Source of the DNA: Zygnema cylindricum
Taxonomy: Eukaryota; Streptophyta; Zygnematophyceae; Zygnematales; Zygnemataceae
DNA length: 64,000 nt
Assembly: GCA_037447655.1 (NCBI GenBank)
Contig: JBBHKE010002292.1
Location: 184,315-248,314 of the forward strand
Direction: 5' to 3'
Shown: positions 1 through 13,200 of the stretch, piece after piece
How positions within the stretch are numbered: the first letter of the stretch is position 1
Layout: each line of letters opens with the position of its first letter
Program-made: the position numbers and the translations under genes
The notes under the pieces: generated by a model
What the model was told of the DNA's origin: nothing
The model's input: the letters and a program-made list of their open reading frames with translations, nothing else
The model's database searches: none

Positions 1-1762
1 ATGAAGACCTCCTTAAGTAACTGACCTCCTTCTGTGGTAAAATCTATGAGAATCTTGATATTATAAAAATACTCTACAAGACCTGGGGTTGTTGCTTTCA
101 TATATGTTACCTTTGTGCATGTCACTTTCATATGTGTCACTTCATTTCTGTCACTTTCAAATATGTCTCTGTCCCAAATCCGCTGCTACTACCATTTGAT
201 GCTCTCTCTTAACTTGCTAGAGGAGACAGACAAGAAAGAGACAAGCCAGAGACTCGGTTTATTTATTATTCCTTTCAAGCTTTTTCAAGATGGTGTCTTC
301 CTCCAGTCAATGAATTCCTCCAGAAGTAGCCACAGTACAAACACAGAGAAATTAAGATTTGAATAGGCAAATGAGTGTAGTTGTAAATGGGAATAACGAA
401 ATGGACAGGTTTTTGTTTTTGTCTTATTTGGTCTCTGGAAGTGACTTGGACATGACAAGCGGTCATGTCTAAAACCTTTTTTATTTCTGACATTTGCCTC
501 CATGATTTATCTGATTTGTGTCTTTTCAAAAATGAAACTCTCCCTTCTCTCATTTCATTTACGTAGAATTTTCAAAGTTAAGACTCTCCCTTCTCCCATG
601 TCATTAATGAATCGTTTCAAAACTTGAAACTCGCCTTCTTCTCTCATTTCATTAAGTAATGAATCTTTCAAAAATTAAAACTCTCCGCTCATTCATTTCA
701 TTAATGAAACTTTTGACCTGGTTTCTCAACCACTTTATTCTCCTCTTCTTCATGTCCTAGAAAGATTCTTATTCTCTTTATTATTATTATAAATTACTGT
801 ATTGTCAAATATTATGTTATATTTGATTTCATTAGATGAGTTTTTAACCTCTTTTATCTTCACTGTAGTCTCAAGATTCTTCCGCTGAAAAACTTTGTCA
901 AGATTATTAGTGGATTGCTCTTGAAAGTTTGTAATTCTAAGTCAAATTTTTGTTCACAATATTATTAGTACATAGCTTTTAAAAACTTCATATAACTGGA
1001 ACCTTTACCCCTCCTTTTCAATACAGCCAAAGTTATCAAATTTTGCAAAATTTTGGCTTCTCTCATGAGTTTGTTCCTCCTTCCTTCAAAACACAAATAG
1101 TCATTCCTTCTTCCTTTAAAACTTAAATTCTAGCCTCTTATTTCTTTATAGTCTTTGCCATATCATTTTCTGTACAATTGTCCCACCAAATTTGCTTTCA
1201 AATTTGTTTTTGAAATTGCTTTCAAATTTGCTTCAACTTTACTTTCGAATTTGCTTTCAATTTTTTGCCTATTGAGGTTCTTATGCCCTGACTCTTAAAC
1301 AATCTAATCAAACACTAACAAGAGAGAGAGATCTGATCTAATCTGATCTCTTAACTATCTAATAACACTACTTGATAGCTTTGTTGGGAGGAAAACTGTC
1401 ATAGACAGGATAGCATGAAGTCTCTTTGGGTTGTTCTCTACTTCTTTGTGGCATTTTGTTTGTCCGGTATTTAATTTTTCAATGTGCATATTTTAAGTTT
1501 TTTTTTTTTTATTGACAGTATATTTCTGAAATCCTGATTTTCATCTGACAAATACCCCCCTCTCTCAAACCCTGTATCCACTCATTAACTTTTCTCCTCA
1601 AAATACCTCTGTTACTCTCTTTAATCCATACCTCTCAAGTTTTGTTCAAGCTTTTGTCACCCCTTATTTTTCTGCATTCTTGTCTGTACATTATCCAAAA
1701 CTTCTATGTGAGAGATTTTACTTTCCTTCAACTTTTCGTTTCTATTTTTTTGATACTTACAG
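1..1762. other. 5' flank of the KAS gene; no gene recognised
   Basis: AT-rich sequence in which I recognise no coding region on either strand. It presumably holds the promoter and the missing 5' exon(s) of the KAS gene, including the plastid transit peptide. A short candidate 5' exon begins with an ATG at 1415 and encodes a hydrophobic leader (MKSLWVVLYFF...), but nothing confirms it. The stretch 1642-1762 is open in frame with the first sure exon, but its translation looks like a pyrimidine-rich intron end. Confidence 0.4.
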
Positions 1763-4700
1763 GAGGGAGGAATAAATCATCATGTGTTTATGCCCAAGCA
1801 TCAACCCTTACCACGGCTCCACCGGAAAGAGAGACAGATCCTAAAAAACGTATTGTAATTACCGGTATGGGATGTGTTTCCGTTTTTGGAAACGATGTCG
1901 ATACATTCTATGATACTTTACTCGAAGGAAAAAGTGGAGTAAGTTTAATCGACCGATTTGACGCTTCCCCTTTTCCAACCAGATTTGCGGCTCAAATTAG
2001 AGATTTTTCCTCAGAAGGTCTTGTGGATCCCAAAAACGATAGGAGAATGGACGATGTTCTTCGATATACGATGGTGGCCGGAAAAAAAGCACTTTTAGAC
2101 GCAGGAATGACAGGAGACATGTGGGATAAGGTAAAGTTTCATTTTTTTTTCAGTCACACCTCATGCTGAGGACCTTTTTTTTCCCTTTTCTTTGTTTTTT
2201 TTTTGTGTGTTTTCTGGTTAGATTTTACCCTGAGTTCTTGACTTTATTCAGGAACTTTGTTTATTGTTGGTGGGATGGAATGTGCTTGAGGTTTTGAATA
2301 TTTTGCAATTTAATAATACAGGTCTCAAAATTACCACATATGTCTGTGACAAGAACCTTTTTAAGGCCATCCCTTGAGTCACTACACCTTACATCCTCCC
2401 CCTCCGCCTCTCCCTCCCTCTCCCCCTCTAGAGTTAATCAACTCTCATTCGAGTGTGTGTGTTTTTTGACCCAAAATCGTAAATGAGTGTTAATAAACTA
2501 ATTAGTTAAGTGGCTCATAATGAGCCGTGTGACAGAACATAATATGCTGTAGTTAATTCTAATGTTTTTTTTTCTTTAATGATTCACTTACTTTAATAGC
2601 GATGGACAGTGAACTGAACGTTTATCAATATCACTAGTGTGGATTTAACCCAATTTTTGTGTGTTCAAGTTTGGTGTAGAATCATACCAATCCTAAGACA
2701 AAAGAAGAAGTACTGTAAAGAATGTCGCTGTTGTTTGCAAAACGTTAATATGTATAGCAAGTTAAACTTGCGTAAAATTGACTAATAGCTATCCGTTTTT
2801 CCCTTTTTCTTTTTTGTTTTGGGTTAGAGCGAGCAGAAGAACATGAATGTTTGTATTCGTGAATATGCCCCTTTTCACTTCTTTCTTAAGCGAATAAGTT
2901 TTTGATGTGGTCACTTATACTTGTGTTGTAGACTGGCTGTACATTTGCCGTCTCCCTCTCTCCCTCTCACTCCCTCTCCCTCTCCTCATTCCGTTATATT
3001 GCAAAACTCTGTGGTGAAGCCATGCTTTTTCAGGAAGGAAATAGATGACAAATACCTCCTTTTTTTCTTTGGACAATTGATAAAAAGAACTTCAAAAAGT
3101 TGCATTTTAAAGACGAGCTATAAATCTATTGCTCCTTCTGCTATTCTGCTTTTTGTTTTTTTTTCTGTTTTTCACATAATTTAAATGTGCGAAAAACATA
3201 TGAAAACGCTATATGTGGTTAGCCCCATACTGTTATTATACACAAAAAAACGCGTTTGTTAGGCGTAAAATTTGGGATAGCCAGGTATAGTGTTTCCACT
3301 GTTGACTGATGGTTCTTGCGCTTGAGCCTCTGACCTTTTTTTTCATGAAATCTTCAAAATTTTACACATCATTGCATTTTTTGTAACGCTTTGTGATGTT
3401 TTACAACGACACTAGTAAGGTTTCTTTTTGAAAGGTTTCTTTTTGAAAGGTTTCATTTTGTAACAGTTTTCTATTAAGTGTTGAAATGTTTACGGTTTTT
3501 GTTATTTTGGTAGGTCGACAAAACTCGCGTGGGAGTTCTGGTGGGCTCCGGAATGGGAGGTCTGAGTGCCTTTTCAGATGCTGTTTTGAACCTAAAGGAC
3601 AAAGGTCACAAAAAAATGAGCCCCTTTTTTATCCCTTATACTTTGACAAATATGGGAAGTGCCCTTTTAGCGATCGAACTCGGTCTTATGGGACCCAATT
3701 ATTCTATTTCCACTGCCTGTGCCACTTCTAATTATTGTTTTGTGGCGGCTGCGAGTCACATTCGAAGGTAAAGTCTTTTTTTCTTTTCTTTTTCATATTC
3801 GAAGGTGAAGTCTTTTTTTCTTTTCTTTTTCATATTCGAAGGTAAAGTCTTTTTTTCTTTTCTTTTCTCATTAAGCATTTCTTTCGTTTCTTTTTTATCG
3901 TTTCATCTTTTTAATTTCATCTTTTTGATTTCATCTTTTCATCTTTTTTATTTTGAAGGTAAAAGCTTTCGTTCTTTTCTTTCGAAGGTAAAGACTTTGT
4001 TTCTCCTTTTTATTTTCATTTGAAGGTAAAAGCTTTTTTTTCTTTTGGTTTTTCTTTTCGTTTTTCTTGTCGTTTTGTCGTTTGGAGGTAAATGCTTGCT
4101 TTTCGAAGGGTAAAGACTTTCTTTCTTTTCTTTTTTCTTTAAGCATTTCTTTCGTTTCTTTTTTTTGTGGAAGTTAAAAGCTTTCTTTTTTCTCTTTCGA
4201 AGGTAAAGTCTTTCTTTCTTCTTTTTTTTATTCGAAGGTAAAAAATTTCTTTCTTTTCGTTTTACTTTTCTTCTTTCGAAGGTAAAGGCTTTCTTTCTTT
4301 TCTTTTAACACCCTCCTTTATATTTTCTTTTGAAGGTAAAGTCTTTCTTTTTTCTTTTAAAGGTAAAGCTTTTTTCTATCTTTATCTTGTACTTTTGTCT
4401 TTTATCCTTTTTTTTTTTTGTTCTATTTCTTTTTATGTTTTTGCTTTTTCACTTTTCTTTTTTTCCTTTAGTTTATTCAGTCGGGAGGGTTAGTTAGTAA
4501 GTGTTTGTTTGGAGGCAAGATTGTGGAAATGGTGGGAGAGGAGGTGTGGGAGAGATGAGGAGGAGAGGGAAGGAGATATTGAGGGGTAGAAATGAGGTGG
4601 AGAGGAAGAGGGAGAGTGGGCTAGGGGGAGAAAGAATGGTAATTATTATGGGGTCAGAGGTAGGGAGGTAAAGGAGCGTCTTTTTCTAGTCATCTTCCTT

Positions 4701-7700
4701 CTTGTGTAATTTTGAAAATTGTTTTAGCTGTGCAGTCTTTGCTTAAATTGTGTTTCTTTTGCCTATAGTTGTTAGTTTTGCCTCTTAAGCTGTTTTAAAT
4801 GCCTTTTAAGTTTTTTTTTTTTTTAACTCTTAAGACCTGTTTTCTGCTTCTTATGTTATTTTTCGCCTCGTAAGTTGTTTTTTGTTTCATTTTTGTGGGG
4901 AGAGGCGGATATGAATGTGGGTATGTTTTGTTTTCTTTTTTTTCTTTGTATTCTGTTTTCTTCTTCTTAATTTGTTCCTTTTTCCGTGTAAGTTGTCTTT
5001 TTTTCCCTCTTTCTTCCAGGGGAGAGGCGGATATGAATGTTGGTTTTTGTTTTTTTTTCTGAAAGTTGTTCTTTTCCCTCTTTTTGTAACAGGGAAGATG
5101 CCTCCCTTACGTTTTTCTTTTTCTTTTTTCCCTCTTTCTTCTAGGGGAGAGGCTGATATGAATGTCGGTGGATTTGGGTTTATTTATGGGTGTTTTCCCT
5201 CTTATATTTTTTTTTTGCCTCTTAAGTTGTCCTCTTTTCTCCTGTTTTTCGATAGGGGAGTGGTGTAAATAATGTGGGTGTTTTGTCATTTCCTGTTTCT
5301 ATCTTAAGTTGATTTGTTACATTTCCATTTAAACAGTTCAACAGGATTGGCTCCAGTAGTTTTCGTTCCTTCGTTCGTTCGTTTACTCGTTTTTTTTTTT
5401 TTTCCTTGGCGGATATGGTGGTAGCCTCTCTTATGTTGTTCTTCTTTCGTCTTTCTTCAATCTGAGAGATTCGTATATGAATGTGGTTGTTTTTTTTGTT
5501 TTCTGTTTTCTCTCTTGATTTGATTTGTTTTCCTACTTCGACACTTCAATTCTCAAACAGTCTTCGGTCTTGTATTTTTTATTCGTTCTTTTGTTTGTTC
5601 ATTTTTTCGTTCGTTCATATTTCCATTTTTTCTATTTTTCGTTCCTTTCCTTTCCTCTCGTCTCCTCTCCTTTTCGTTATTTGCATTCCCTTTTCTTTTT
5701 CCTTTCCTTTGTTTTCTTTTCGTTTCTTTTTCGTTTCTTTTCGTTTTTTCGCTTCTATTTCATTTTTTTTCGTTTTTTTCGTTTTTTTCCAGGGGAGAGG
5801 CAGATATGATGATAGCCGGGGGAGCGGAGGCGGCCATTATTCCGATTGGACTAGGAGGATTTGTGGCTTGCCGAGCTCTTTCCAACCGAAATGACGACCC
5901 CACAAAAGCTTCTCGGCCATGGGATAAGCAGAGAGAAGGATTTGTTATGGGAGAAGGAGCCGGAGTCTTGGTACGTGAAGATCCCTGTTTTGATTTTGAA
6001 GCAGAGAGGGGGACTTGTTATGGGAAAAGGAGCCAGGGTCTTGGTACGATTAGATTCCTGTTTTAAGTATTTAGGGGGAGAGGGATTTCTTATGAGTACA
6101 TATACTGTGCCTACTGTACGATTTACTGTATTTCATATCGTTTTTTGATGTATTTTGTATCGCATGTAATACACCTTGCATCTCTATTAGCTTCAATAAC
6201 ACTAGTTCAAATGCGTCTATTCTCAACTGAAAATCATAAACTAATGTCAATAACACTATTTGCTTAAGAAGTCCATAATGAGTTTCGCTGTAAAATAAAT
6301 TTGTGTAGGTCCGCTTTAACACTAGAAGTTCACTAACTCTAATAGCGATTGGCAGTGTAGTACATTGCGATAAAGAAAAAAACTTCATTTGATGTATAGT
6401 TGAGATATTTGAGTATTCGATACGATGTATATAGCATCGACTATGTATAGCATCGTTCAATATTGGAAAAATATCCAAAAAAATCTCAAATTTTGGGATT
6501 CAATATGGTATTCATCTCGTATTTTGACGCCTTGTTTTCCTTGCCGCATTATTTGTGTCTGTTGATCCCTGGAATTTGATGTCAGACAGTAATGCGCATT
6601 ATGGATATACACGTATTCATACGCCAATGCACGCAGCGCATATAATATGCTCAATATATACAATAGGATATGTTAAGATAATGTATATATATATATATAT
6701 AATATATCAACCTCACGATATCATATAATATACATATCATTATGCTCACTCAATATGCTTCATATACATCTCCTCTATATATATATATATGTCGATATAT
6801 GCTCATATATAATAATAATATATGCATGCATGCATACATATGTACATACGCCATATATGCGCGTAACATACATGTAATATACGCGTATTGACGCCTTAAA
6901 ATCTAAATTTTGCACCGTAATCTCTATTAGCGTTAATAACACTAATTTGGTGTTGCTTTTGTTTGCCTTTCGGCTGCAAAATAGCATTATTAATACTAAT
7001 TGCTTTTTTCTTAACGGTAATTCTTTAAGTGGCTCAAAATCAGCCATGTCAATCAAGCTTAAATTAAAATCAATAACTCTTAATTAAACCCCTTGCTAAT
7101 AATTACTTTATAAAAAAATTCGATTCGTGGTGTATTGTACTACACCGTGTATAGCTATAGTCTTGAAGATTTTTTTTCACTTTAATCAACTTTTCTCTGT
7201 GCACACGTCTGGTTTTCATTTGGAGACCACCAATCGGAAGGTAAGAATCTCACCTTTCCATTGCATCCGTTTGATTAATAATATGAGAAGTGTGCACGGA
7301 GATAGATGAGTTTAAAGACTGAAAATAATACTAACGTTAATAGCGACACAAGGTTTACCTGTAATGCAGCACCTGTCGACAAGAAACCCACCTGGAAACG
7401 GTCTAAGTCCTAACCAACGATGCAAAAGGGTTAAAATATCCTTTATCGATTCAAAAGTGTTATAACATCACTTATCGATTCAAAAGTGTTGAACCATCAC
7501 TTATCGTTTCAAAAGTCACTTATCGAGGGCATTTTCAAAAGTCCCGTATGTTCACTAAGAACATTTTCAAAAAAAAAAAATGTTTGGTAATACCACAAGA
7601 AGAAAATGCTCACTAATAAGACTAACAAAAAAAAAAAACAAATTGCAGGTGATGGAAAGTTTGGAAAGTGCCTTAAATCGTGGAGTTCCCATTATCGCGG

Positions 7701-10207
7701 AATATTTGGGAGGGGCCGTGACATGTGATGCCCATCACATAACGGACCCCCATCCCGACGGCCTCGGAGTGTCTTCCTGTATCGAAAAAGCTCTGGAAGA
7801 CGCAGGAGTTTCACCGGAAGAGGTAACTTTTTTAAGGGTTTTTAAGTTTTTTAAGCTCTGGAAGGATAAAACAGAGGCAGGAACAATTTTTAGGTACTTT
7901 TGGGGTGAATTTGGGATGTTTTTGTGTATCGAAAGCTCTCGAAGACGCGGGAGTTTCACCGGAAGCGGTAAACTTTGTATAAGGTTGTGAAGTTAAGAAA
8001 AAAAAAGAAAAAATGGAGGGTTGAAACTTAGTTTGTTTTAATATTCCTAAAGGGTATGGGTAACTTTTGGGTGATTTTGTGTATCGAAAAAGCTCTGGAG
8101 GATGCGGGAAAAAAAAAAAAGAGGGAACCTTTAAAGACGGGTACCAATATTCTATAATCATTATACAAGCGTCAAGGGCTTATGTTAAGCGAATGAAAAT
8201 TTCTTAATTCTTATATTTCCGCTTAATACTTCTCTTTCCTTATTATTATCAAAATGATGTTGTAGTTTGTTACTGGTTTATACCAATTGAATCTACATCA
8301 ATAACATAGTGCTACCATAGTTTTGAACCACAGTTCAAAACTACGGAAATTACACGAAAAATACGATATAATAGGTATAGAGGAGATTGCTTCAATGAGG
8401 TCTTTGTGTTAATAATTTTTAATCCGAGCCAGTTAAAAAATGACGGAAAACATAAAAAGTACAGAAAAGATATAAACTATGGAAAGAATTTAAACTACAG
8501 AAAAAATGAAAACTACGGAAAAAATAGAAAATACGGAAAAAAAATAAAAAATACGGAAAAAATAAGTTTTTTTTTTGGGGTCCAGGTGAATTATATAAAT
8601 GCCCATGCGACTTCCACTATTGTGGGAGACTTGGCGGAAGTAAAGGCGACTAAATTGGTTTTTGGGGCCGAATCGAAACATATTAAAATGAACGCAACTA
8701 AGGTACTTTGGGAAGTAAAACTTTTTTTATTTTGTTTTTTTTGAAAAGAAGATGACCCGAATTTAAAGTTTTTATTGAGAGTTATATATGTTTTTTTTTT
8801 TAAGTAAAGGCAACTAAAGTCGTTTTGGGAGCCGAATCAAAACCTCCCATTCTGCTGACGTCTCTTTCCCCCTCTTCGTTCTCTCCCACCCTCTCCCTCC
8901 CTCTCCCTTTCCCTCCCCTCCCTCTCCCTCTCCCTCTGCTGACGTGGCAGTCCATGATTGGGCACTGCCTGGGAGCTGCGGGAGGACTGGAGGCCATTGC
9001 CACTATTAAAGCTATTACTACCGGATGGCTCCATCCCAGTCTTAACCAGTTTGTGAGTCTTTTTGAGAGGGGAGAGGGAGAGGGAGAGGGAGTGGGGGAG
9101 GGGGAGGTCGAGGGGCACTTATTTTTTTTTCGTTAAGTTTTTTGATTTGATTTGATTTTTTATTGAGTTTTTTTTTCTGTTTTGTTTTTTTGTACTTTTT
9201 TGGGATTTTTTTGGATGTTTTTGGATATCCTTGTACTTGTTTGAGGTTTTTAAAGTTCTGATTTTCTTATAAACTGCTCCCACTATTAAAGCTGTCACTA
9301 ACGGATGGCTCCATCCCAGTATTAAACAATGAAAACTAAAATTTTAGGTTTTTTCTCACTCTCCCATTCGATTGTATATGTTTTGTTAAGTCGTTCTATC
9401 TCCCTCTCTCCCATTTGATCGGTGTACATTTTGTTACCTTTGACTCTTTAACTGTCTCTCATTCGATTGTATACTTTTTGTTAACTTTGCCTCTCTCTCC
9501 CCCTCTCTACCATACAATTGTATACTTTGTGATTAACTGTATATACCTCTCCCATTCAATCGCATAGATTTTGTTTTTCTTCGCCTGTCACTCCCTCTCT
9601 CCCATTTGATTGTTTACATTTTGTTTAACTTTTGTTAACGTTAATTGTTACAGGATCTCGAGGATGTTGTAACTTATGACACCGTTGCAAATGTGAAACA
9701 AGAACATGAAGTGAATGTTGGTAAGATTCATTTAAAAAACCTTTTAAAACCTTAGAAACACACAAAAAAAAAGACCTTGAAATTCTTACTCTCAAAATCT
9801 TGGTAAGCTTCCTCCGAAAGACCATCAAGTGAGTGATTCATTCAAAGAGCCTCACTTCACTATAAAAAACCTATCTTTGTTAACTGTTGATAAGCTTTTT
9901 AACTTCCTTAAACCTTAAATGCTCTAGAATGTTGATCCTAAGGACTTAAATAACATGAAACATCTTATAGAATCCGTAATTTTCTACTTTAACACTTTTA
10001 GAAGCCGTAATCTTTTTAATGTGTGACATTTTCTTTACTGTTTTATGTGTAAAAGAAAGGACTAAAAGTGAATAGAAACTCTGGATTTCCGTAATTAAAT
10101 TGTTGGATTACTTTTTTTTCTTTCTTTCTTTCTTCACAGCTATTTCTAATTCTTTTGGATTTGGAGGCCACAACTCGAGCTGTGTTTTTACCGCATACAA
10201 ACCTTAG
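1763..10207 (+). CDS. 3-oxoacyl-[acyl-carrier-protein] synthase I/II, plastid type (KAS, FabF family), multi-exon
   Basis: Condensing enzyme that elongates acyl-ACP with malonyl-ACP in plastid fatty-acid synthesis. Exons read from sequence: 1763-2130, 3514-3767, 5793-5970, 7649-7822, 8586-8702, 8951-9052, 9654-9720 and 10140-10207. All have GT/AG borders and compatible phases, giving about 441 residues to the TAG at 10205. The first sure exon contains [20 protein letters not shown], the classic KAS N-terminus. The catalytic Cys lies in [11 protein letters not shown] (codon 3718-3720), and the catalytic His residues in INAHATST (codon 8604-8606) and [11 protein letters not shown] (codon 8963-8965). 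The C-terminus has [20 protein letters not shown] and VKQEHEVNV resemble plant KAS I, so the I versus II choice is open. The true start and transit peptide lie in exon(s) upstream of 1763 that I cannot place. Introns are 0.25-2 kb and hold repeated copies of exon edges. Confidence 0.93.
3760..4375 (+). repeat. Reiterated exon 2 / 5' splice-site junction in KAS intron 2
   Basis: The end of exon 2 plus its donor (TTCGAAG then GTAAAG) is repeated about a dozen times in the following pyrimidine-rich intron. The first three units, starting at 3760, 3797 and 3834, are near-identical 37-bp tandem copies. Later ones are more diverged (near 3953, 3984, 4020, 4083, 4105, 4197, 4235, 4276, 4330 and 4358). 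Most keep a GGTAAA donor-like core. Confidence 0.85.
4897..5270 (+). repeat. Reiterated 3' splice-site / exon 3 start in KAS intron 2
   Basis: The sequence opening exon 3 (AGGGGAGAGGCAGATATGA at 5791) occurs in decayed form at 4897, 5018, 5143 and 5253, spaced about 110-125 bp apart. Each is preceded by a pyrimidine tract and most by an AG. A weaker match lies near 5470. The copies read AGGGGAGAGGCGGATATGAA or close variants, so they look like decoy acceptors left by tandem duplication of the exon edge together with its upstream intron. Confidence 0.8.
6170..6359. mobile_element. MITE-like element with TA-flanked inverted ends, in KAS intron 3
   Basis: Begins TACACCTTGCATCTCTATTA and ends AATAGCGATTGGCAGTGTA, imperfect inverted repeats opening with TA and closing with TA. 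Shares the CAC...CTATTAG end and internal TTAATAACACTAA-like words with the 18134-18336 copy. Consistent with a small Tc1/mariner-type (Stowaway-like) nonautonomous element; no coding capacity. Confidence 0.45.
6685..6870. repeat. AT/TA microsatellite-like stretch in KAS intron 3
   Basis: Runs of TATATA with interspersed ATGCATGCATGCATAC. Simple-sequence DNA within the 1.7-kb intron between exons 3 and 4. Confidence 0.6.
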
Positions 10208-13200
10208 TGTTTTTCCTTAAAAAAAAGAAGGGTCAAATTATCATTATTTTGGAAAGAACAATATCGGTTTTGTCTAGGTTAAAATCGTTAGAAATTGATC
10301 ATAGATAAAGTCTTTTCAGCACATGTAGACAGTTGTTTTCAGTTTTTCAGTTTGCTGGTTTGTTAAAAATGGTATAAAGTATCTCTCTCTCTCTCTCTCT
10401 CCCTCGAATGAAAAAACGATCATCTTACTTTAGTGAAATTTTGGACGTTAGAAAAGACAAAGTATGGGTAGACCTAAATGCAAATTTGAGGTAGTCCTAT
10501 TTTATATCGAATATTTTTATTTTTATATCAGTTTGTAGTTCTATTATGTCTATATATTTGTATATTTATTTGAAGTATTTCATTCTATGTTTTCATCGAG
10601 AGAGTAGATTATGGAAGTCTCCAAAAATACTTTGCTTTTTACTTTTTTTCCCATGATTTTGAGAAAAAACTTTCTCGATTGTCCCTGTTTTTTTTTATTA
10701 CTTTTCGGTAAATTTGAGTTTTTGAGTCCACGAAATGAATAGTTTGTTCTCAAAACCAAAATTTAAAAATGTTTTGTTGTTTTGATTTTGTTTTAATTTA
10801 TGAACACATTTTGATTTATTTTGCTTATGATTACCGTACACCAATTTTGTTGTTGACCCTATTTTGGGACCAAAAAAAAAAACGACCTGTTTTTCAACTG
10901 AAGTGGTTGTTTCTGAATTTTTAAAATTTCTAATGAAATAAGTATCTTATCGTATGACAAAATATAAACACGAAAAGAAAAACATATAACATGAGTGTTT
11001 TTCTAGAATATTCTCATATGGCAAGGTAGGGGATACTTCAATGGAGAAAAAAAAAAAAACTGGAAAAAATTTATTTATTGCAATGCTTTTTTTTTTTTCT
11101 TTTGAAGTATTATTGTGACTCGATGGACATCACCTATTAAGAACTCAATTTACTATGTCATCTAGGGAAAGTAAGCTTTACTGAAAATGGGCACATCCTG
11201 AGTACATTGAAACTGTAAGAAAATCGGGAAGGATGGAACGGAAAAGGAAAGTGAACCGAGGAAAAAAAAGTGTAGGAGAGAAAATGATCCTTTAGGACTT
11301 GAAAAGTACATGATATTTTTCTACTTAATCTGTTTTGACAGTTAACAAAGAGATTGGGCAGGTTACATACAACACGTAAGAGGAAAATTGATAATAATTA
11401 TTAGAAGTTTTATTCAAAGTTAGTTAAGAACTATTTAATAACTAATAGAAGTAGCATAAATGATAATTAACTACACTTAATTATGTTTTGGCACTTGTTT
11501 TAATCAATTTTCACAGGAATTGTGACGACGGGAGTCTCGGTACACCGGCCTAGCTCTCCCTCTCTCTCTCCCTCCCTCTCTCTCTCTCTCGCTCCCTCTC
11601 TCTCTCTCTTGGAAAGTCCCAAGCATTTCTTGAGTTAGCAAGACCTAAACTTCCTAGGTTCTTTCGAACGTATTTCTTAAGTTACCAATAGTCCTACATT
11701 TCCTGAGTAATTCCTAAGTATTTCCTAATTTCCTAGTAACTCCCAAGTTTCTTAAGGGATTCCCTATTATTTCTTTTAATACCTTCACGCGTTTCTTCTA
11801 AAGCTTATTGTATAATTTACTAAGTTGCTAAAAATCGTCAACTATTTGTAACATTTGAAGTTCACTATAAATAAAACAATCAAATTGAATTACAAAAATA
11901 AATGGAATCATGAGACCACACTATATAGAAGGAACAACAACCTTTAATACCGGTGCTCGTGAAAAAAAGGAGAGAATAAATGAAGGTAAAAGAGGTAAAA
12001 CGACAGCTAAACGAGGGGTATAAACGACCATGTGAGACAAGTTCCTGTACCGTTTTTTTTTTTTTTTCTACAATTAAGACAATCCCTAACTAATTGGTTT
12101 TTCTTAATGAATGAAAAAATAATCTAACTGGTTTATGTTAGGGTTGGAACTCTAGTTGGTTTATATTCTTCTAGTTTTCGTACCATCATTAGGTTTTAAT
12201 GTTTTGATTTCGATTTGTTTTTTGTAGGGTTTTATTCGTGTCTTTAGTTTGTACTTTTGTTTGTCATTTAGAATGACCAGCTTTGTCGGTTATTTGCAAT
12301 TCCTATATACTATTATAACAATAATAATCATTAGTGTGGATTACATGGTCACCTTAACCCTAAATACAATTAGAATCAAATCAGTATTATTCCCCTAAAT
12401 CAATATTAATACCTGAAATCGATATTATTGATATAAATTTCGTCTTTAGTTCCTAATAATTCCGTTACACTAATAACTAGTTGTAAGCTTAAGACCCTCT
12501 CGAACTCTCTTCACCATCCCCTTCTCCTTCCCCTTCTCCTCATTTTACTTCTTCTTTTCTTTTCCTTTTTCTTTCCCTTCTCTCTCTTTCTTTTCCTTTT
12601 CCTCTTTATTTTCTTCCTTCTCGTTCCTCCTCGTCCTTTTCTTTCCCCTCTCCTTCTCCTCCTCCACCTCAGTCTCCTTCTTCGACACTTTTTCCTCTCC
12701 TGTATCCTTCTCCTTCTCTTCCAATTTTTCCTCCTTCTCTTTTTCTCCTCCTTCTCCTTTTCTCCTTATTCTTCTTCTTCATCTTCTTCACTCTTTCCTT
12801 TCCCTTCTCCCTCTCCTTTTTTTTTCCCTTTCTCATCAATGCCCATTTTCCTTTCCCTACTCTTTTTCTATTTTCTCTTTTCATTATTCCTTCTCCTTCT
12901 TCCTTCCCGTCTCTTTTTCATTTTTGCCATTTTTTTCCCTGACCAACATTGAAACAACAATTTAAAACCCTAAATTGCACAAAATCGATCAAATTCTTAT
13001 AACCAATGAAACAAACCTAACTAAAAAGGAGTACAAAATCAATGAACTAAATTACTGATGAATAATTCGGGATAAACCTCTTACTGTGATCCAAATAAAA
13101 CTCGAATAAAATTACAAGAAAAATTGAACCAACGTCCTTGAATTCGAACAATGATTTTGTCGAAATCGGCCAAAAAAGTTGTAACTTTTTCTCATATCAT

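Noticed and set aside
1642-1762. In-frame Met at 1642 as the KAS start
   Set aside because: The stretch translates to a pyrimidine-driven hydrophobic run and ends at a good 3' splice site (TACTTACAG at 1762); more likely intron.
8837-9136. Open frames on both strands around KAS exon 6
   Set aside because: Shadows of the CTCCCT and GAGGGA simple repeats flanking the real exon at 8951-9052.
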